DNA of 64,000 nt from Aeoliella straminimaris (GCF_024054565.1 NZ_JAMXLR010000077.1:62001-126000); one strand, 5' to 3'. Shown: positions 1 through 9,088, counted from the first letter of the stretch. The notes: generated by a model not told the origin, from the sequence alone. Numbers and translations are program-made.

Positions 1-151
1 CACCCGTGAGCGCTAGCACAGCGAAGCCAATGGCCTCGTGCTTGAGATCGCGCAGCCTGGGTCCCAGCTCGCGCGGCGGCGACTTGGCGTCGCCCGTCGA
101 CACGGTCTGGGGCGACGCGAACGGGTTTGGGGACTCACGATCGGTGGGCAT
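1..151 (-). CDS. N-terminal fragment of a small planctomycete membrane-type protein (cut by window edge)
   Basis: Reading the minus strand from the ATG at 151-149 gives an open frame of 50 codons that runs off the left end of the window. The visible N-terminus begins MPTDRESPNPFASPQTV and then has a charged stretch ending in the start of a hydrophobic segment (AIGFAVLALTG). An Asn-Pro-Phe/Tyr-x-Ser-Pro head followed by membrane helices is a recurrent layout of small planctomycete membrane proteins (recalled family knowledge). It is divergent from fhcC with an 80-base gap. Function is unknown; only the N-terminus can be read. Confidence 0.6.
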   Translation of the reverse strand, partial: MPTDRESPNPFASPQTVSTGDAKSPPRELGPRLRDLKHEAIGFAVLALTG

Positions 152-231
152 GTGCTTTATAGTAAACGATCGCACCGGCGAGGCGTAGCTCGCCGGCTAA
201 TGTTCCGCGCACATTCGATCGTAACCTGCCG

Positions 232-1044
232 TTGACACTCACGCTTCGCCCACGATTGCTCGACCGATTGCCGGTGTCGCTCGCCGGGGTGACGCCCGCT
301 GCGCTGGCGGGTAAATCGCTCAGGCAGATCGAGCAGACTCCCGTCTGGCAGGGCAATCGGCAACTGCCGCTGGCCGAGTTGTATGAAGTGTCCGGCTCGG
401 CCGCTGATCTCCACTGGCGGCTCGAAGGCGACTTCTCGCGTGTGCACAATATTGCCAGCGCGATGAATGAGGGCGCGGTGCACGTCGCCGGCGACGTCGG
501 TCGCCACGCTGGGCAGCAGATGCGGGGAGGCAAACTGACGGTGGAAGGCTCGGCCGGCGACTGGCTGGGCGCGGCCATGCGGGGTGGCAGCATCGACCTG
601 CAGGGCGACACCGGCAACCACGTGGGCGGCGCGCTGGTGGCCGCCAAGGTGGGCATGCGGGGTGGGCGAATCCTGGTGCGCGGCAGCGTCGGCACCCACG
701 CGGCCGAGCGAATGCGGCGCGGCTGGATTACCGTGCTCTCGGACTGCGGCGAGTGGGCCGGCCACCAGATGCGGGCGGGCACGCTGATGGTATTCGGCAG
801 TTGCGGCCCAAGGCCCGGCGCGTCGATGCGCCGCGGCACGCTCGCACTTTTGGGCGGCGCGCCGGAGCTTTTGCCCACGTTCCGCTACGCGTGCGATTAC
901 GCGCCTCAGGCACTCGCGCTAATGCTATGCGACTTGGCAGAGCAGGGGATCGATGCGGCGCAGAATGTCTCCTGCAACGTCGCGATTTACAACGGCGACT
1001 TACTCGAAGGCGGCCGCGGCGAAGTGTTGGTCGCGCGGGGCTAA
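232..1044 (+). CDS. fhcC: Formylmethanofuran dehydrogenase subunit C (FhcC/FmdC-like)
   Basis: 270 residues, the normal length for subunit C of the formyltransferase/hydrolase (Fhc) complex, which acts in tetrahydromethanopterin-linked C1 metabolism in planctomycetes and methylotrophs. The body is a right-handed helix of repeated units of the form G-x-x-G-x-x-x-G-x-x-M-R/x-G-G (for example GRHAGQQMRGG, GDWLGAAMRGG, GNHVGGALVAAKVGMRGG), typical of the GXGXG fold that FhcC shares with glutamate synthase. The start is uncertain: the only start-like codon at the expected place is TTG at 232, directly after an in-frame CTG-CCG, and there is no clear Shine-Dalgarno sequence, so the message may be leaderless. 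No fhcA, fhcB or fhcD lies beside it; the upstream gene is divergent and the downstream gene convergent. Confidence 0.85.
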   Translation: MTLTLRPRLLDRLPVSLAGVTPAALAGKSLRQIEQTPVWQGNRQLPLAELYEVSGSAADLHWRLEGDFSRVHNIASAMNEGAVHVAGDVGRHAGQQMRGGKLTVEGSAGDWLGAAMRGGSIDLQGDTGNHVGGALVAAKVGMRGGRILVRGSVGTHAAERMRRGWITVLSDCGEWAGHQMRAGTLMVFGSCGPRPGASMRRGTLALLGGAPELLPTFRYACDYAPQALALMLCDLAEQGIDAAQNVSCNVAIYNGDLLEGGRGEVLVARG

Positions 1045-1159
1045 GCGGTCATTGGGGGCTCGCCCCATTCGCGTGGTCATCGGGATGCGTATCATACCGC
1101 GGCCAGAGGGACTACGCGGTGGCGAGGGCGAGGCGCCCGCGAGAGAGTACAAATGGTTG

Positions 1160-1194
1160 TCGCCGGCTGGCGAGCGGTGCTAGCCAGCCGGCGA
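1160..1194. terminator. Terminator-like hairpin between convergent genes
   Basis: Perfect inverted repeat: CGCCGGCTGG at 1161-1170 pairs with CCAGCCGGCG at 1184-1193, extended by one pair on each side. It lies about 115 bases after the fhcC stop and before the end of the convergent HTH gene, in a 309-base stretch (1045-1353) that holds nothing else I can recognise. There is no clear T-run, so it could also be a REP-like palindrome. Confidence 0.45.
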
Positions 1195-1353
1195 TAACAC
1201 ATCGTGGCCAAGTGGTAAGCCGATGAAGCATTACCCCGAAATTCGACGGCGTCGTCAGTTATCAACCAAGTTTCAACGAATTCATGCCCGCCGGCGCTCG
1301 GTTGTTCCGATTGGCGAACTGGTACCATGCCGTCGTGCAGAGCGATACGGCCC

Positions 1354-1689
1354 CTACGCCACGCGGTCGCTTTGCGACGGGGCGAAACAGGTGGCGGCCT
1401 CCACACCCGCAAATTGCCGATGGCCCCGGCGGCGGGTGCGGAGATGGAACTCCCGGGCGCGGCATGCCACACATGGCAGGTATACCCGCACACCGCAGGT
1501 GGGGCAGCGCGTCGCCCGCTGTGAGGGGGCGTGCTCGTCGCTGTCGCGGCTGAATAAACCACGCCGACCACTGGCGATGGCGTACACGCTGCTGTGGCTG
1601 ACGCCTACCCGCTGGGCGATCTGACGGCGGGTCAACTCGTTCCGCTCAAGCAATTCAACGATCTGTTGGACTTCCGACTGGCTAAGCAT
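1354..1689 (-). CDS. Small HTH protein with a Cys4 zinc-ribbon-like segment
   Basis: 111 residues from the ATG at 1689, preceded by a GAAGG Shine-Dalgarno; the open frame extends further upstream but that part is not protein-like. Residues 1-35 (MLSQSEVQQIVELLERN, then LTRRQIAQRVGVSHSSVYAI) form a resolvase-type helix-turn-helix. Residues about 62-75 hold CPTCGVRVYLPCVACRARE, two CxxC pairs that should bind zinc, followed by an Arg/His-rich tail. The arrangement fits a small DNA-binding regulator; targets are unknown. It lies 52 bases downstream of a 47-codon acidic gene on the same strand and may be co-transcribed with it. Confidence 0.6.
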   Translation of the reverse strand: MLSQSEVQQIVELLERNELTRRQIAQRVGVSHSSVYAIASGRRGLFSRDSDEHAPSQRATRCPTCGVRVYLPCVACRAREFHLRTRRRGHRQFAGVEAATCFAPSQSDRVA

Positions 1690-1741
1690 GACCTTCGTGG
1701 GGGTTAGGGCAGGGGGGAACCAGGGCGACGCAGAGGGGAAA

Positions 1742-1885
1742 TCAGGCGTCCGCTTCGTCGACGATGTCGAACCAAAAATCCCCCTCCTCTGGTAGGGGTT
1801 CGTCCTCCCCTTCAGGCAGGAAGACCTCCCAGATTTCGTCCCCTGGTTCGCCCTGGCTGATAGTGTTCTTGTGTTCAGTATCCAT
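1742..1885 (-). CDS. Very acidic 47-residue hypothetical protein
   Basis: Begins at the ATG at 1885 (MDTEHKNTISQGEPGDEIWE) and ends DFWFDIVDEADA. Nearly a third of residues are Asp or Glu, with few basic residues. It is too short for confident assignment. It reads into the HTH/zinc-ribbon gene, and an acidic mini-protein just upstream of a basic DNA-binding protein suggests, as inference only, a charge-based partner. No family recognised. Confidence 0.35.
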   Translation of the reverse strand: MDTEHKNTISQGEPGDEIWEVFLPEGEDEPLPEEGDFWFDIVDEADA

Positions 1886-2134
1886 GGCATGAAGGTAGCA
1901 CGAATGGTGTACAAAAACTACGCGCGACCGGAAAAATTTGTGTACTTTTTGTGTCCCCCGATCCGAGGGGGAAAGGTGCCCGATCGCACGTTCTAACCCG
2001 CACACCCGGTAGTGGCTGGGCGAGATTGCAGAGCCCGGTCGGTGAGGGGCGATAAATCTCTATGCAGGCATGGATTGCCCCACGCGCACCACGGAGGAGT
2101 GCTCGACCCCGCTCGCACCTCCCGGATTCCTTTC

Positions 2135-2287
2135 ATGCCTTTCGACGTTGTAATGCCTGTACTCGGCACCTGCTTTGTTACCGCCTGGGTCTTCATTGGC
2201 GGAATGATGGTCCGCGACTCGCTGGACCGGGCGCGCGAAATACGCTTCGACTCGCCCAGCGATCCGCAGCAGGTACACTTCCGCTAG
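2135..2287 (+). CDS. Small single-pass membrane protein, hypothetical
   Basis: 50 residues starting MPFDVVMPVLGTCFVTAWVF; residues 4-24 form one hydrophobic helix and the tail is hydrophilic (VRDSLDRAREIRFDSPSDP). The ATG at 2135 is chosen because upstream codons in this frame are Arg/His-rich and unlike a protein. A second in-frame ATG at 2153 is possible. No family recognised; the helix is the only supporting evidence. Confidence 0.3.
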   Translation: MPFDVVMPVLGTCFVTAWVFIGGMMVRDSLDRAREIRFDSPSDPQQVHFR

Positions 2288-2497
2288 TCGCGGCTTGAAC
2301 GCTGCCCATATGGTTCTGTCGCCTGTCGCTGGGCCAAGCTGCCACACGTGGATTTCCACCGTGTTTGGCCGGAATGAGACCCAATCTACGGATTGTTAAG
2401 AAAACGTTATCGAGTTAGGTTAAGGCGTGGCGAATGGGTGGCACCCAATTACTTCAGCAGGGCGACGTCTGCCCAGCGAGGGCGAGACACGAAACGG

Positions 2498-2812
2498 ATG
2501 TTGGCTAAAGGACTGGAAACGGGCGACTGGGTCGTCTATCGAAAGCAGAAGCACAGCACCTCACCCGGTCCGCGGGCGAAGGACGTGGCTGCTGCTCCTT
2601 CCGGCGAGACCTACGCCTACGTGGTCGACAAGTACTGGGTGGTGAAACAACGCCTGGACGACAACAGCGTGCTGCTGATCACGCGCACGGGCAAAGAGCA
2701 CACGGTATCGCTTGCCGATCCGAATCTTCGCGCGGCCCGATGGTGGGAGCGTTGGTTGTACGGCGAACGCTTCCGCGAGACCGAGAAACTGTTGGAAGCC
2801 CCCGTGGGCTAA
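2498..2812 (+). CDS. Conserved planctomycete hypothetical protein (GDWVVYRKxKHS type)
   Basis: 104 residues from the ATG at 2498: MLAKGLETGDWVVYRKQKHS, then SPGPRAKDV, YAYVVDKYWVVKQRLDDNSVL, TRTGKEHTVS and WWERWLYGERF. I recall this compact, basic, Trp-rich family as widespread in Pirellulales, without known function. The beta-strand-rich pattern with a conserved TRTGKEH motif suggests a small nucleic-acid or ribosome-associated protein, but this is inference. Longer in-frame starts (from 2393) add only Arg-rich, non-conserved sequence. No operon partner: the next gene (katE) begins 370 bases downstream. Confidence 0.6.
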   Translation: MLAKGLETGDWVVYRKQKHSTSPGPRAKDVAAAPSGETYAYVVDKYWVVKQRLDDNSVLLITRTGKEHTVSLADPNLRAARWWERWLYGERFRETEKLLEAPVG

Positions 2813-3185
2813 ACCGTATTCAGCATTGGCGTACGAGTTCCGCTTCGGGCGACGCCGCGGATCTACGAGTCCTCAGGCTTTTCTTTTTGCCCATTGAGCT
2901 CAAGCTCGGTGCCTGCTTCTAGCATCACCACTATTGTCGGTGGTCTCACCGTCAGCTTGATCGTCGGCCGCGCAGCTGGCAGTTGTCGAACTTCTGTGGA
3001 TTTCCCTCGTGTTGACTCGAGTTCTGCCCCACGATGGCTGGTTCGGGGTTCGCGGTGGCTGCTTGGCATCAACTTTGCACCATTTTAGGACTTCTATCGT
3101 ACCGCATACAGTTTTTACATCAGATGTTATGGCGGCAGGCGAAGCGGCGCTCCGGGCACAATGGTATTGGAAGGGAGAATCTCTA
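2813..3185. other. 373-base stretch upstream of katE, no confident gene
   Basis: Short open frames exist on both strands (for example minus 2863-3072), but neither codon pattern nor recognisable motifs decide for a gene. The stretch presumably carries the katE promoter; I could not pick a convincing -35/-10 pair. The katE ribosome-binding site (AAGGGAG) is at its right end. Confidence 0.3.
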
Positions 3186-5240
3186 ATGGCAAAGCAGAAT
3201 GGTCAAGGCAGTTATCGAGGAACTGGTGGCGAGTTGCATCAAACGAACACCGATTCGCAGGCTCATCTGACGACAAATCAAGGAGTGTCCGTTTCCGACG
3301 ATCAGAACACGCTGACCGTCGGTCCGAGTGGACCCCAATTGCTTGAAGATCATGTGATGCGTGAGAAGATCACGCACTTCGATCACGAACGCATTCCCGA
3401 GCGGGTGGTACACGCCCGCGGCTACGGAGCGCATGGCTACTTCGAGCCGTACAAATCGCACGCCAAGCTTACCAAAGCGGCTTTTCTGCAGGACCCCAAA
3501 GAGCGGACGCCAGTGTTTGTGCGTTTCTCCACGGTTGCCGGCAGCGCGGGCTCGCCCGATACCGCCCGCGATGTGCGTGGCTTCGCCGTGAAGTTCTACA
3601 CCAGCGAAGGCAACTACGACCTGGTGGGCAACAACATTCCGGTGTTCTTCATTCAGGACGCCATCAAGTTCCCCGACCTGATTCACAGCGTGAAGCCCGC
3701 ACCCGACCGCGACTTTCCCCAAGCGCAGTCGGCGCACGACACGTTCTGGGACTTCGTCGGCCTGACGCCCGAGAGCATGCACATGCTGATGTGGGTGATG
3801 AGCGATCGGGCGATTCCGCGTTCGTTCCGCATGATGGAAGGGTTCGGCATCCACACGTTCCGCATGATCAACAAGCAGGGCGACTCGACCTTCGTGAAGT
3901 TCCACTGGCGGCCGAAGCTCGGTACCTACTCGCTGATGTGGGACGAAGCGGTGAAGATCGCTGGCGCCGATCCTGACTTCCATCGCCGCGATCTGTGGAA
4001 CGCCATTGAGTCGGGCGACTATCCCGAATGGGAATTGAGCGTGCAGGCGTTCACCGCTGAGCAGGCTGAAGAGTTCGGCTACGATGTGCTCGATCCCACG
4101 AAGCTCGTGCCCGAAGAGGAAGTGCCTCTGACGCCGCTGGGACGCATGGTGCTCGATCGCAACGTAGAGAACTTCTTCGCCGAGACCGAGCAAGTGGCGT
4201 TCTGCCCATCGCACGTGGTGCCCGGCATCGATTTCTCCAACGATCCTTTGCTGCAGGGGCGACTGTTCAGTTACCTCGATACGCAGCTTTCGCGGCTTGG
4301 ATCGCCCAACTTTCATCAGATCCCGATCAACGCGCCCAAGAACAGTGCGCAGAACTTTCAGCGGGATGGCCACATGCAGATGGGCGTGCCAGCAGGGCGA
4401 GTGGCCAACGAACCCAACTCGTTGGATGATGGTTCACCCCGTGAGAATCCCAAGGAGGGTTTCGCCAGTTATCAGGCCGAAGAAGCTGGTAGCAAGCAAC
4501 GCATCCGTCCCGAGAGCTTCGCCGATCACTACACCCAGGCGCGGCTGTTCTATCACTCGATGACCACGCCCGAACAGAAGCACATTGTCGGCGGGCTGGC
4601 GTTCGAACTGGGCAAGTGCAAAGAAACCAAGGTCCACACCCGCATGTTGGGGCACTTGCGCCACATCGATAAGGACCTGTCCATCGAGGTGGCCGAGGCG
4701 CTCGGAATGAAAGGGCAGGCCGACAAGATTAAGCCGGCGGTGGAACCTTTCGACATGAAGCCGAGTCCGGCCCTGTCGCAGTATGCCAAGGCGCCCGACT
4801 CGATTGCCGGCAAAAAGATTGGCCTGCTTACCACCCATGGCGTGGAGTCGAAGCTTTACAACGCCCTGCTGAAAGCGGCCAAGGAAGAGTCGGCCCAAGT
4901 AGAAGTGATCGCGCCGACGATTGGCCCCATGGAAACCAGCAGTGGCAAGGAGATTGAGCCCGACCACTTCCTCTCGGGCGCGCCTTCGGCGTTGTTCGAC
5001 GCGGTGGTGATTGCCCCGGCGGATGAATCGTTGGCCGCGATGCCTGATGCGGTGAACTGGCTACGCGATGCGTACGCCCACCTGAAGGTGATTGGTTACA
5101 ACGGCAATACCGAGCAACTGTTCCGCAAGGCCGGCATCGAGCAGGGGGCCGACGAGGGCGTTTTGGACGTCGCCGGCGGGCAGTTCGATGCGCTGGTCGC
5201 CGCGGCGAAGAAGCATCGCGTATGGGGCCGCGAGCCTTGA
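3186..5240 (+). CDS. katE: Large-subunit monofunctional catalase with C-terminal DJ-1/PfpI-like domain
   Basis: 684 residues from the ATG at 3186, behind a good AAGGGAG Shine-Dalgarno. It dismutates hydrogen peroxide with a heme cofactor. The key residues of clade-2 (HPII-type) catalases are visible: distal His76 (VVHARGYGAHG), Asn149 (DLVGNNIPVFFIQDA) and proximal Tyr363 (RLFSYLDTQLSRLGSPNF). From about residue 535 there is an extra domain (KKIGLLTTHGVESKLYNALL and following) with the type I glutamine-amidotransferase/DJ-1 fold found only in large-subunit catalases. No signal peptide. It stands alone and converges on the downstream kinase gene, with 45 bases between the stop codons. The longer frame back to 3009 has no family support. 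Confidence 0.95.
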   Translation: MAKQNGQGSYRGTGGELHQTNTDSQAHLTTNQGVSVSDDQNTLTVGPSGPQLLEDHVMREKITHFDHERIPERVVHARGYGAHGYFEPYKSHAKLTKAAFLQDPKERTPVFVRFSTVAGSAGSPDTARDVRGFAVKFYTSEGNYDLVGNNIPVFFIQDAIKFPDLIHSVKPAPDRDFPQAQSAHDTFWDFVGLTPESMHMLMWVMSDRAIPRSFRMMEGFGIHTFRMINKQGDSTFVKFHWRPKLGTYSLMWDEAVKIAGADPDFHRRDLWNAIESGDYPEWELSVQAFTAEQAEEFGYDVLDPTKLVPEEEVPLTPLGRMVLDRNVENFFAETEQVAFCPSHVVPGIDFSNDPLLQGRLFSYLDTQLSRLGSPNFHQIPINAPKNSAQNFQRDGHMQMGVPAGRVANEPNSLDDGSPRENPKEGFASYQAEEAGSKQRIRPESFADHYTQARLFYHSMTTPEQKHIVGGLAFELGKCKETKVHTRMLGHLRHIDKDLSIEVAEALGMKGQADKIKPAVEPFDMKPSPALSQYAKAPDSIAGKKIGLLTTHGVESKLYNALLKAAKEESAQVEVIAPTIGPMETSSGKEIEPDHFLSGAPSALFDAVVIAPADESLAAMPDAVNWLRDAYAHLKVIGYNGNTEQLFRKAGIEQGADEGVLDVAGGQFDALVAAAKKHRVWGREP

Positions 5241-5285
5241 GGCGAGCGGCCGCCAGGGTGACCACCGATGTCGCGCGTTAGGGCT

Positions 5286-6731
5286 TTAGAGTTCTTCGAA
5301 CCGAGCGAGCAGTTCCGGGTCGGTTTGCATGTTCCGCAGATCGGTCGGCGTGACCTGCTGCTTGTACAGCCGCGCCTTTTCGTCGTTGCCCAATTCGGCA
5401 TACGCCACGGCTAGGGCCACATAGGCGAAGGTTCGCGTGGTGTGTTGCGCGCTGGGCACGTCGGCTAGCTCCAGCAATGGATCGAGCGCCTTTTCGTAGT
5501 CTTCGGCGCGCATGTAGTATCGCGCCAGGCCCTGCTTTGCCTGATTGATTTCGAAGGGATCGGCCTCCTCGCCATGCAGCGTCCATACAGCCTGCCAGGC
5601 CGCCGGCGTGTCGACCATCTTGGCGTGGAACAACTGTTTCTGTGCTGTCTCGTATTTTGTCAGTGTTGGTTCGCTGCTGGCCAGCACGTAGGGCCGCCGC
5701 GCGGCGCCGGCCACCAGGGCGCCCACCACGGCGGCAATAGCTAGTATCGCGATCAATCGCCTGCTTTTGGGCTTGGGTATCTGCAGGGCGCGAGTGCCAC
5801 GCATCAATTGTTCCAGTTCGCTGGTGGCTTCGATGGTACCACCGTAGGCCGTCAAGTCGCTCAGCGACCAATTCTCAGGGCCTTCTGCCCAACCATCGGC
5901 GGCTGCTTGCTTGGCCAGCATGCGCAGCTCGCGCATCAGCTCCATCGGGTTGGAGAAGCGATCCTCCGGCTTCTTGGCCATCATCCGCTCGACCAACTGC
6001 ACCAGCGCTGCGGGGGTGTCCGGCGCCGCTTCGGCCAGCGGCGTTGGCTGCTTGTTGATGTGCTGCACCGCCACGGCCAGTGGTGTCTCGCCCTGGAAAG
6101 GTGGTTCGCCCGTCAACATGTGATAAGCGGTAACGCCCAGCGAATAGATGTCGCTGCGGCTATCGACCGAGCCCCCTTCAATCTGCTCGGGGCTCATATA
6201 CAGGGGAGTGCCCATGGTGACACCCGCTTGGGTGCGGTTGGTCTCGTCGGTCGTGGCGCGGGCCAGGCCAAAGTCGGCCACTTTCACCTCGCCCGAACGG
6301 GAGAGCATGATGTTCTCGGGCTTGACGTCGCGGTGAACGATAGCTCGTTCGTGGGCCTTCGAAAGTGCAGCCGTCACTTGGCGAAGGATGTCGAGCACGC
6401 GCCCCGGTTCGACTCGGCCGTGGCGGTGCATCCACTCGGCCAGGTTTTGCCCGGCCACGTATTCCTGCGCGATGAAGTGCGAACCGTTCGACTGCCCGAC
6501 TTCATACACCTGCACGATATTGGCATGCACTAGCGAGGCGGCTGAGCGGGCTTCGTGTTTGAATCGTTCGACGTAGGCGGGCTGCGACGCCAAGTCGACT
6601 GACAGCACCTTGAGCGCCACCTGCCTGGCCAGCGACTGCTGTTCGGCCAGATAGACCTCGGCCATAGCCCCTCGCCCAAGGCGGCGGAGTACCTGATAGT
6701 CGTTCAGCAGCTTGCCTGTAAGATCGGACAA
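5286..6731 (-). CDS. Membrane-anchored Ser/Thr protein kinase (Pkn type) with C-terminal repeats
   Basis: About 481 residues from the TTG at 6731, giving MSDLTGKLLNDYQVLRRLGR, which matches the usual head of this planctomycete kinase family; a GTG at 6797 would add 22 atypical residues. The kinase domain has the Gly-rich loop (LGRGAMAEVYLAE), Lys41 (VALKVL), HRDVKPEN at 133-140, DFG at 153-155 and the APE-equivalent MSPEQ. One transmembrane helix lies near 326-344 (LIAILAIAAVVGALVAGA). The roughly 135 residues outside contain TPR-like helices (ARYYMRAEDYEKALDPLLELADV). It probably senses an extracytoplasmic signal; substrate unknown. Neither start has a strong Shine-Dalgarno. Confidence 0.9.
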   Translation of the reverse strand: MSDLTGKLLNDYQVLRRLGRGAMAEVYLAEQQSLARQVALKVLSVDLASQPAYVERFKHEARSAASLVHANIVQVYEVGQSNGSHFIAQEYVAGQNLAEWMHRHGRVEPGRVLDILRQVTAALSKAHERAIVHRDVKPENIMLSRSGEVKVADFGLARATTDETNRTQAGVTMGTPLYMSPEQIEGGSVDSRSDIYSLGVTAYHMLTGEPPFQGETPLAVAVQHINKQPTPLAEAAPDTPAALVQLVERMMAKKPEDRFSNPMELMRELRMLAKQAAADGWAEGPENWSLSDLTAYGGTIEATSELEQLMRGTRALQIPKPKSRRLIAILAIAAVVGALVAGAARRPYVLASSEPTLTKYETAQKQLFHAKMVDTPAAWQAVWTLHGEEADPFEINQAKQGLARYYMRAEDYEKALDPLLELADVPSAQHTTRTFAYVALAVAYAELGNDEKARLYKQQVTPTDLRNMQTDPELLARFEEL

Positions 6732-7387
6732 GGGCGGCAGAGGGATGAAAAACGAGTGGGAGAGAATTGGTTTTGCGCAGGCAACCTGCAAGCACACAAG
6801 TCGAACTACTTAAATGCAGACGTCGCCAGCCTTTCTATTCTATCCAAATCGGGGTGTTCTTGGCAGAACCGGTGGCCCGCGGACTGAGGAAATCGGCTTA
6901 ATTGCGGACAACTTGGCAATTTCCAAAACTACCTCGATTGCCAGCGGGTAGGAGAGCGGGGGACACGCCGTTTGGGCTTACCCCCGTGGTGGCACTTGGG
7001 CCAGCGCCGTGCAGGGGATGGCGCTGGCACAGGTGGCCACCTGCGACCGACACCCACTTGCACTGCACCTTGGTCCGCCCGCCCCCGCGAAAGAAGCAGT
7101 TTTCGATCATGCATTGACAGCTGGCAGAGCTTTCCCCGTTTTCCGCGATACTCCGGGAACTCGAGAGGAAGTGCTGACGTCCAAGCTGTTTGGGGAACTT
7201 GGCGGATCGGAATATTCTGGCCAGAAATCGCCGATTCGGATAGCGTCGGCGCCAATAAGCAGGGATAATCTTCGAAAGCTCTCACGAGGTGCACCGGAAC
7301 CCCTTTCGCCCTCGACCCCCCCCCCTCCAGTTTACCCTATTACAACGCCAGGCAAGTCGTTCGACACCTAACTCAGGGAGGCATTTT
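6732..7387. other. 656-base intergenic region with two palindromes
   Basis: No open frame here looks like a gene. Two inverted repeats are adjacent: CCAGCGCC (7001-7008) with GGCGCTGG (7020-7027), extended by one pair on each side (7000-7028), and the perfect 14-base palindrome CAGGTGGCCACCTG at 7030-7043. Both lie between the divergent kinase and NHL-protein genes. They could be operator sites or a transcript hairpin. A C-run is present near 7318-7327 and the strong Shine-Dalgarno of the next gene (AGGGAGG) near 7375. Confidence 0.4.
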
Positions 7388-9088
7388 ATGTCACGGATCA
7401 CTCAATTGTTTTTTGCCGGCTTCGCTATGCTGGCCATCGTCGTTTGGGCCGCGATGCCCGCGAACGCCGAGGAGGTCACGCTGGAGGTCGAGGCCGACAG
7501 CCCCGCCGCCGCCGAGGCTCCTTGTACCGAGGCCAAGTGCCCCGCTTGCGAAGACGGCACCTGCACCGGTGAAGACTGCCCGCTGAAGGCCACTACCGTG
7601 GCGGCCAGTTCCGATAAGCCCGTGATCTCGGCCGCCGAGAGCGAAGCGGAACTCGGCACCCCGACTCACCGTCAGGTGAAGATCATCAAGGCCAATCAAG
7701 AAGGTCTGTCGAACACCAAGCTCAATTGCTTTTGCATGACGCTCGATGGTCGCATCCTGGCCGGCTGCGGCAGCAGCAAGGACAATGGCGAGATTCGCGT
7801 CTTCAATTCCGATGGCGACTACGTCGAAACCTGGTCGACACCCGTGAAGGTCGAAGCCATTAATGTCCGCGCCAACGACGGTCACGTGTTCGTGGCGGGC
7901 GATGGCCGGTTGGTGCAACTGGACGACACTGGCAGCCTGATTGCCGACAAGCCCTCGCCTCATGCTTCGGTCAGCAAGGAGCAAGCCGCCAAGATGCGCC
8001 AGGCGGTGATCGACCAACTTACTTCGCGCGTGAAGCTGTATCAGCAGCAGGCGAAGATCTACGACCAGCAGATCGAATTGATCGGCGCCCAGGTCGAAAA
8101 GCTGCAAACCAAGCTCGACGAACTGCCCGCCGCCGAAGAGGGCACCGACGAAGCGGCCGAAGGCGAAGAAGCGGATTCCGAATCTGCCGTCGCCTCGCGG
8201 ACGCGAGCGATGTTTGAGAAGCAACTCACCCAGCTCGAGCGAAGCAAGGGCAGCCTCGAGCGGACCAAGGAGCTGTGGAACAAGCGCATCGAACAACTGG
8301 GCGACGCCGAACCTTCCGAAGAAGACATCCAGAGGCAGATTGAATCGCAAGTTTCCCGCAAGCTGGCCGTGGCATCGATCAGCGCCGTGGACGACCAGGT
8401 GTACATCGCCTGCTCGGCCGCCGTTGGTTATGGCTACAGCGTATGGGCGATTAGCGATGACTTCGCCAGTGGTGAAGAAATCATCGGCGACCTGCGTGGC
8501 TGCTGTGGCCAGATGGACGTGCAGGTGAACGACCATGGTATCTACGTGGCCGAGAACTCGCGCGACCGCGTGGTGTGCTTCGACCACAAGGGCGAGGAGG
8601 TCACGCACTGGGGTCACTCGGCTCGTGAGGGTATTCGCGGGTTCGGCAGTTGCTGCAACCCGATGAATGTCGCCTTCGGTCCTGAGCACACTGTTTACAC
8701 TGCCGAAAGTGGCACGGGACGCATCAAGCAGTACACTTCCGATGGTCAGTTGCTGCAGGTGGTCGGATCGGCCGACCTGGTGCCTGGCTGCAAGAAGGTG
8801 TCGATTGGCGTCAGCAGCGATGGTAATCGCGTGTTCATGCTCGATATCACTCGCGACCACATCGTGATGATGGATCGTATCCCAGCCGAGGAACGTAAGC
8901 AGATGGTTGCCAAGGCGCAGGCCGACGACAACGCTGCCAATTCGGACGACACCGACGAGGCCGCAGGCGAGAAGCCCGTGGCCGACAAAGTCACCCAACT
9001 CAAGGCCAGCCAGCCGATTCGGGTGCGTGCCGCGGCGATCCGTGCCATTCAGGTCCAACCTGCCATCAAGGCAGTGCCGGCCCAATAG
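7388..9088 (+). CDS. Secreted NHL-repeat propeller protein with inserted coiled coil and CCxxM motifs
   Basis: 566 residues from the ATG at 7388, behind an excellent AGGGAGG site. Residues 1-28 are a Sec signal peptide (LAIVVWAAMPANAEE). A Cys-rich segment follows (CTEAKCPACEDGTCTGEDC, about 46-64). Propeller-type repeats occur at about 112-190 and 325-500. Between them lies a long charged coiled coil (about 196-322) with Gln-rich heptads. Several blades carry Cys at the start of the NHL strand: NCFCM (113-117), GCCGQM (371-376), SCCNPM (421-426). CC-x-x-M is unusual for NHL repeats and could bind metal or form disulfides (inference). The tail is acidic then Ala/Val-rich. The next gene starts 52 bases downstream on the same strand, so the pair is probably one operon. 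Confidence 0.75.
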   Translation: MSRITQLFFAGFAMLAIVVWAAMPANAEEVTLEVEADSPAAAEAPCTEAKCPACEDGTCTGEDCPLKATTVAASSDKPVISAAESEAELGTPTHRQVKIIKANQEGLSNTKLNCFCMTLDGRILAGCGSSKDNGEIRVFNSDGDYVETWSTPVKVEAINVRANDGHVFVAGDGRLVQLDDTGSLIADKPSPHASVSKEQAAKMRQAVIDQLTSRVKLYQQQAKIYDQQIELIGAQVEKLQTKLDELPAAEEGTDEAAEGEEADSESAVASRTRAMFEKQLTQLERSKGSLERTKELWNKRIEQLGDAEPSEEDIQRQIESQVSRKLAVASISAVDDQVYIACSAAVGYGYSVWAISDDFASGEEIIGDLRGCCGQMDVQVNDHGIYVAENSRDRVVCFDHKGEEVTHWGHSAREGIRGFGSCCNPMNVAFGPEHTVYTAESGTGRIKQYTSDGQLLQVVGSADLVPGCKKVSIGVSSDGNRVFMLDITRDHIVMMDRIPAEERKQMVAKAQADDNAANSDDTDEAAGEKPVADKVTQLKASQPIRVRAAAIRAIQVQPAIKAVPAQ

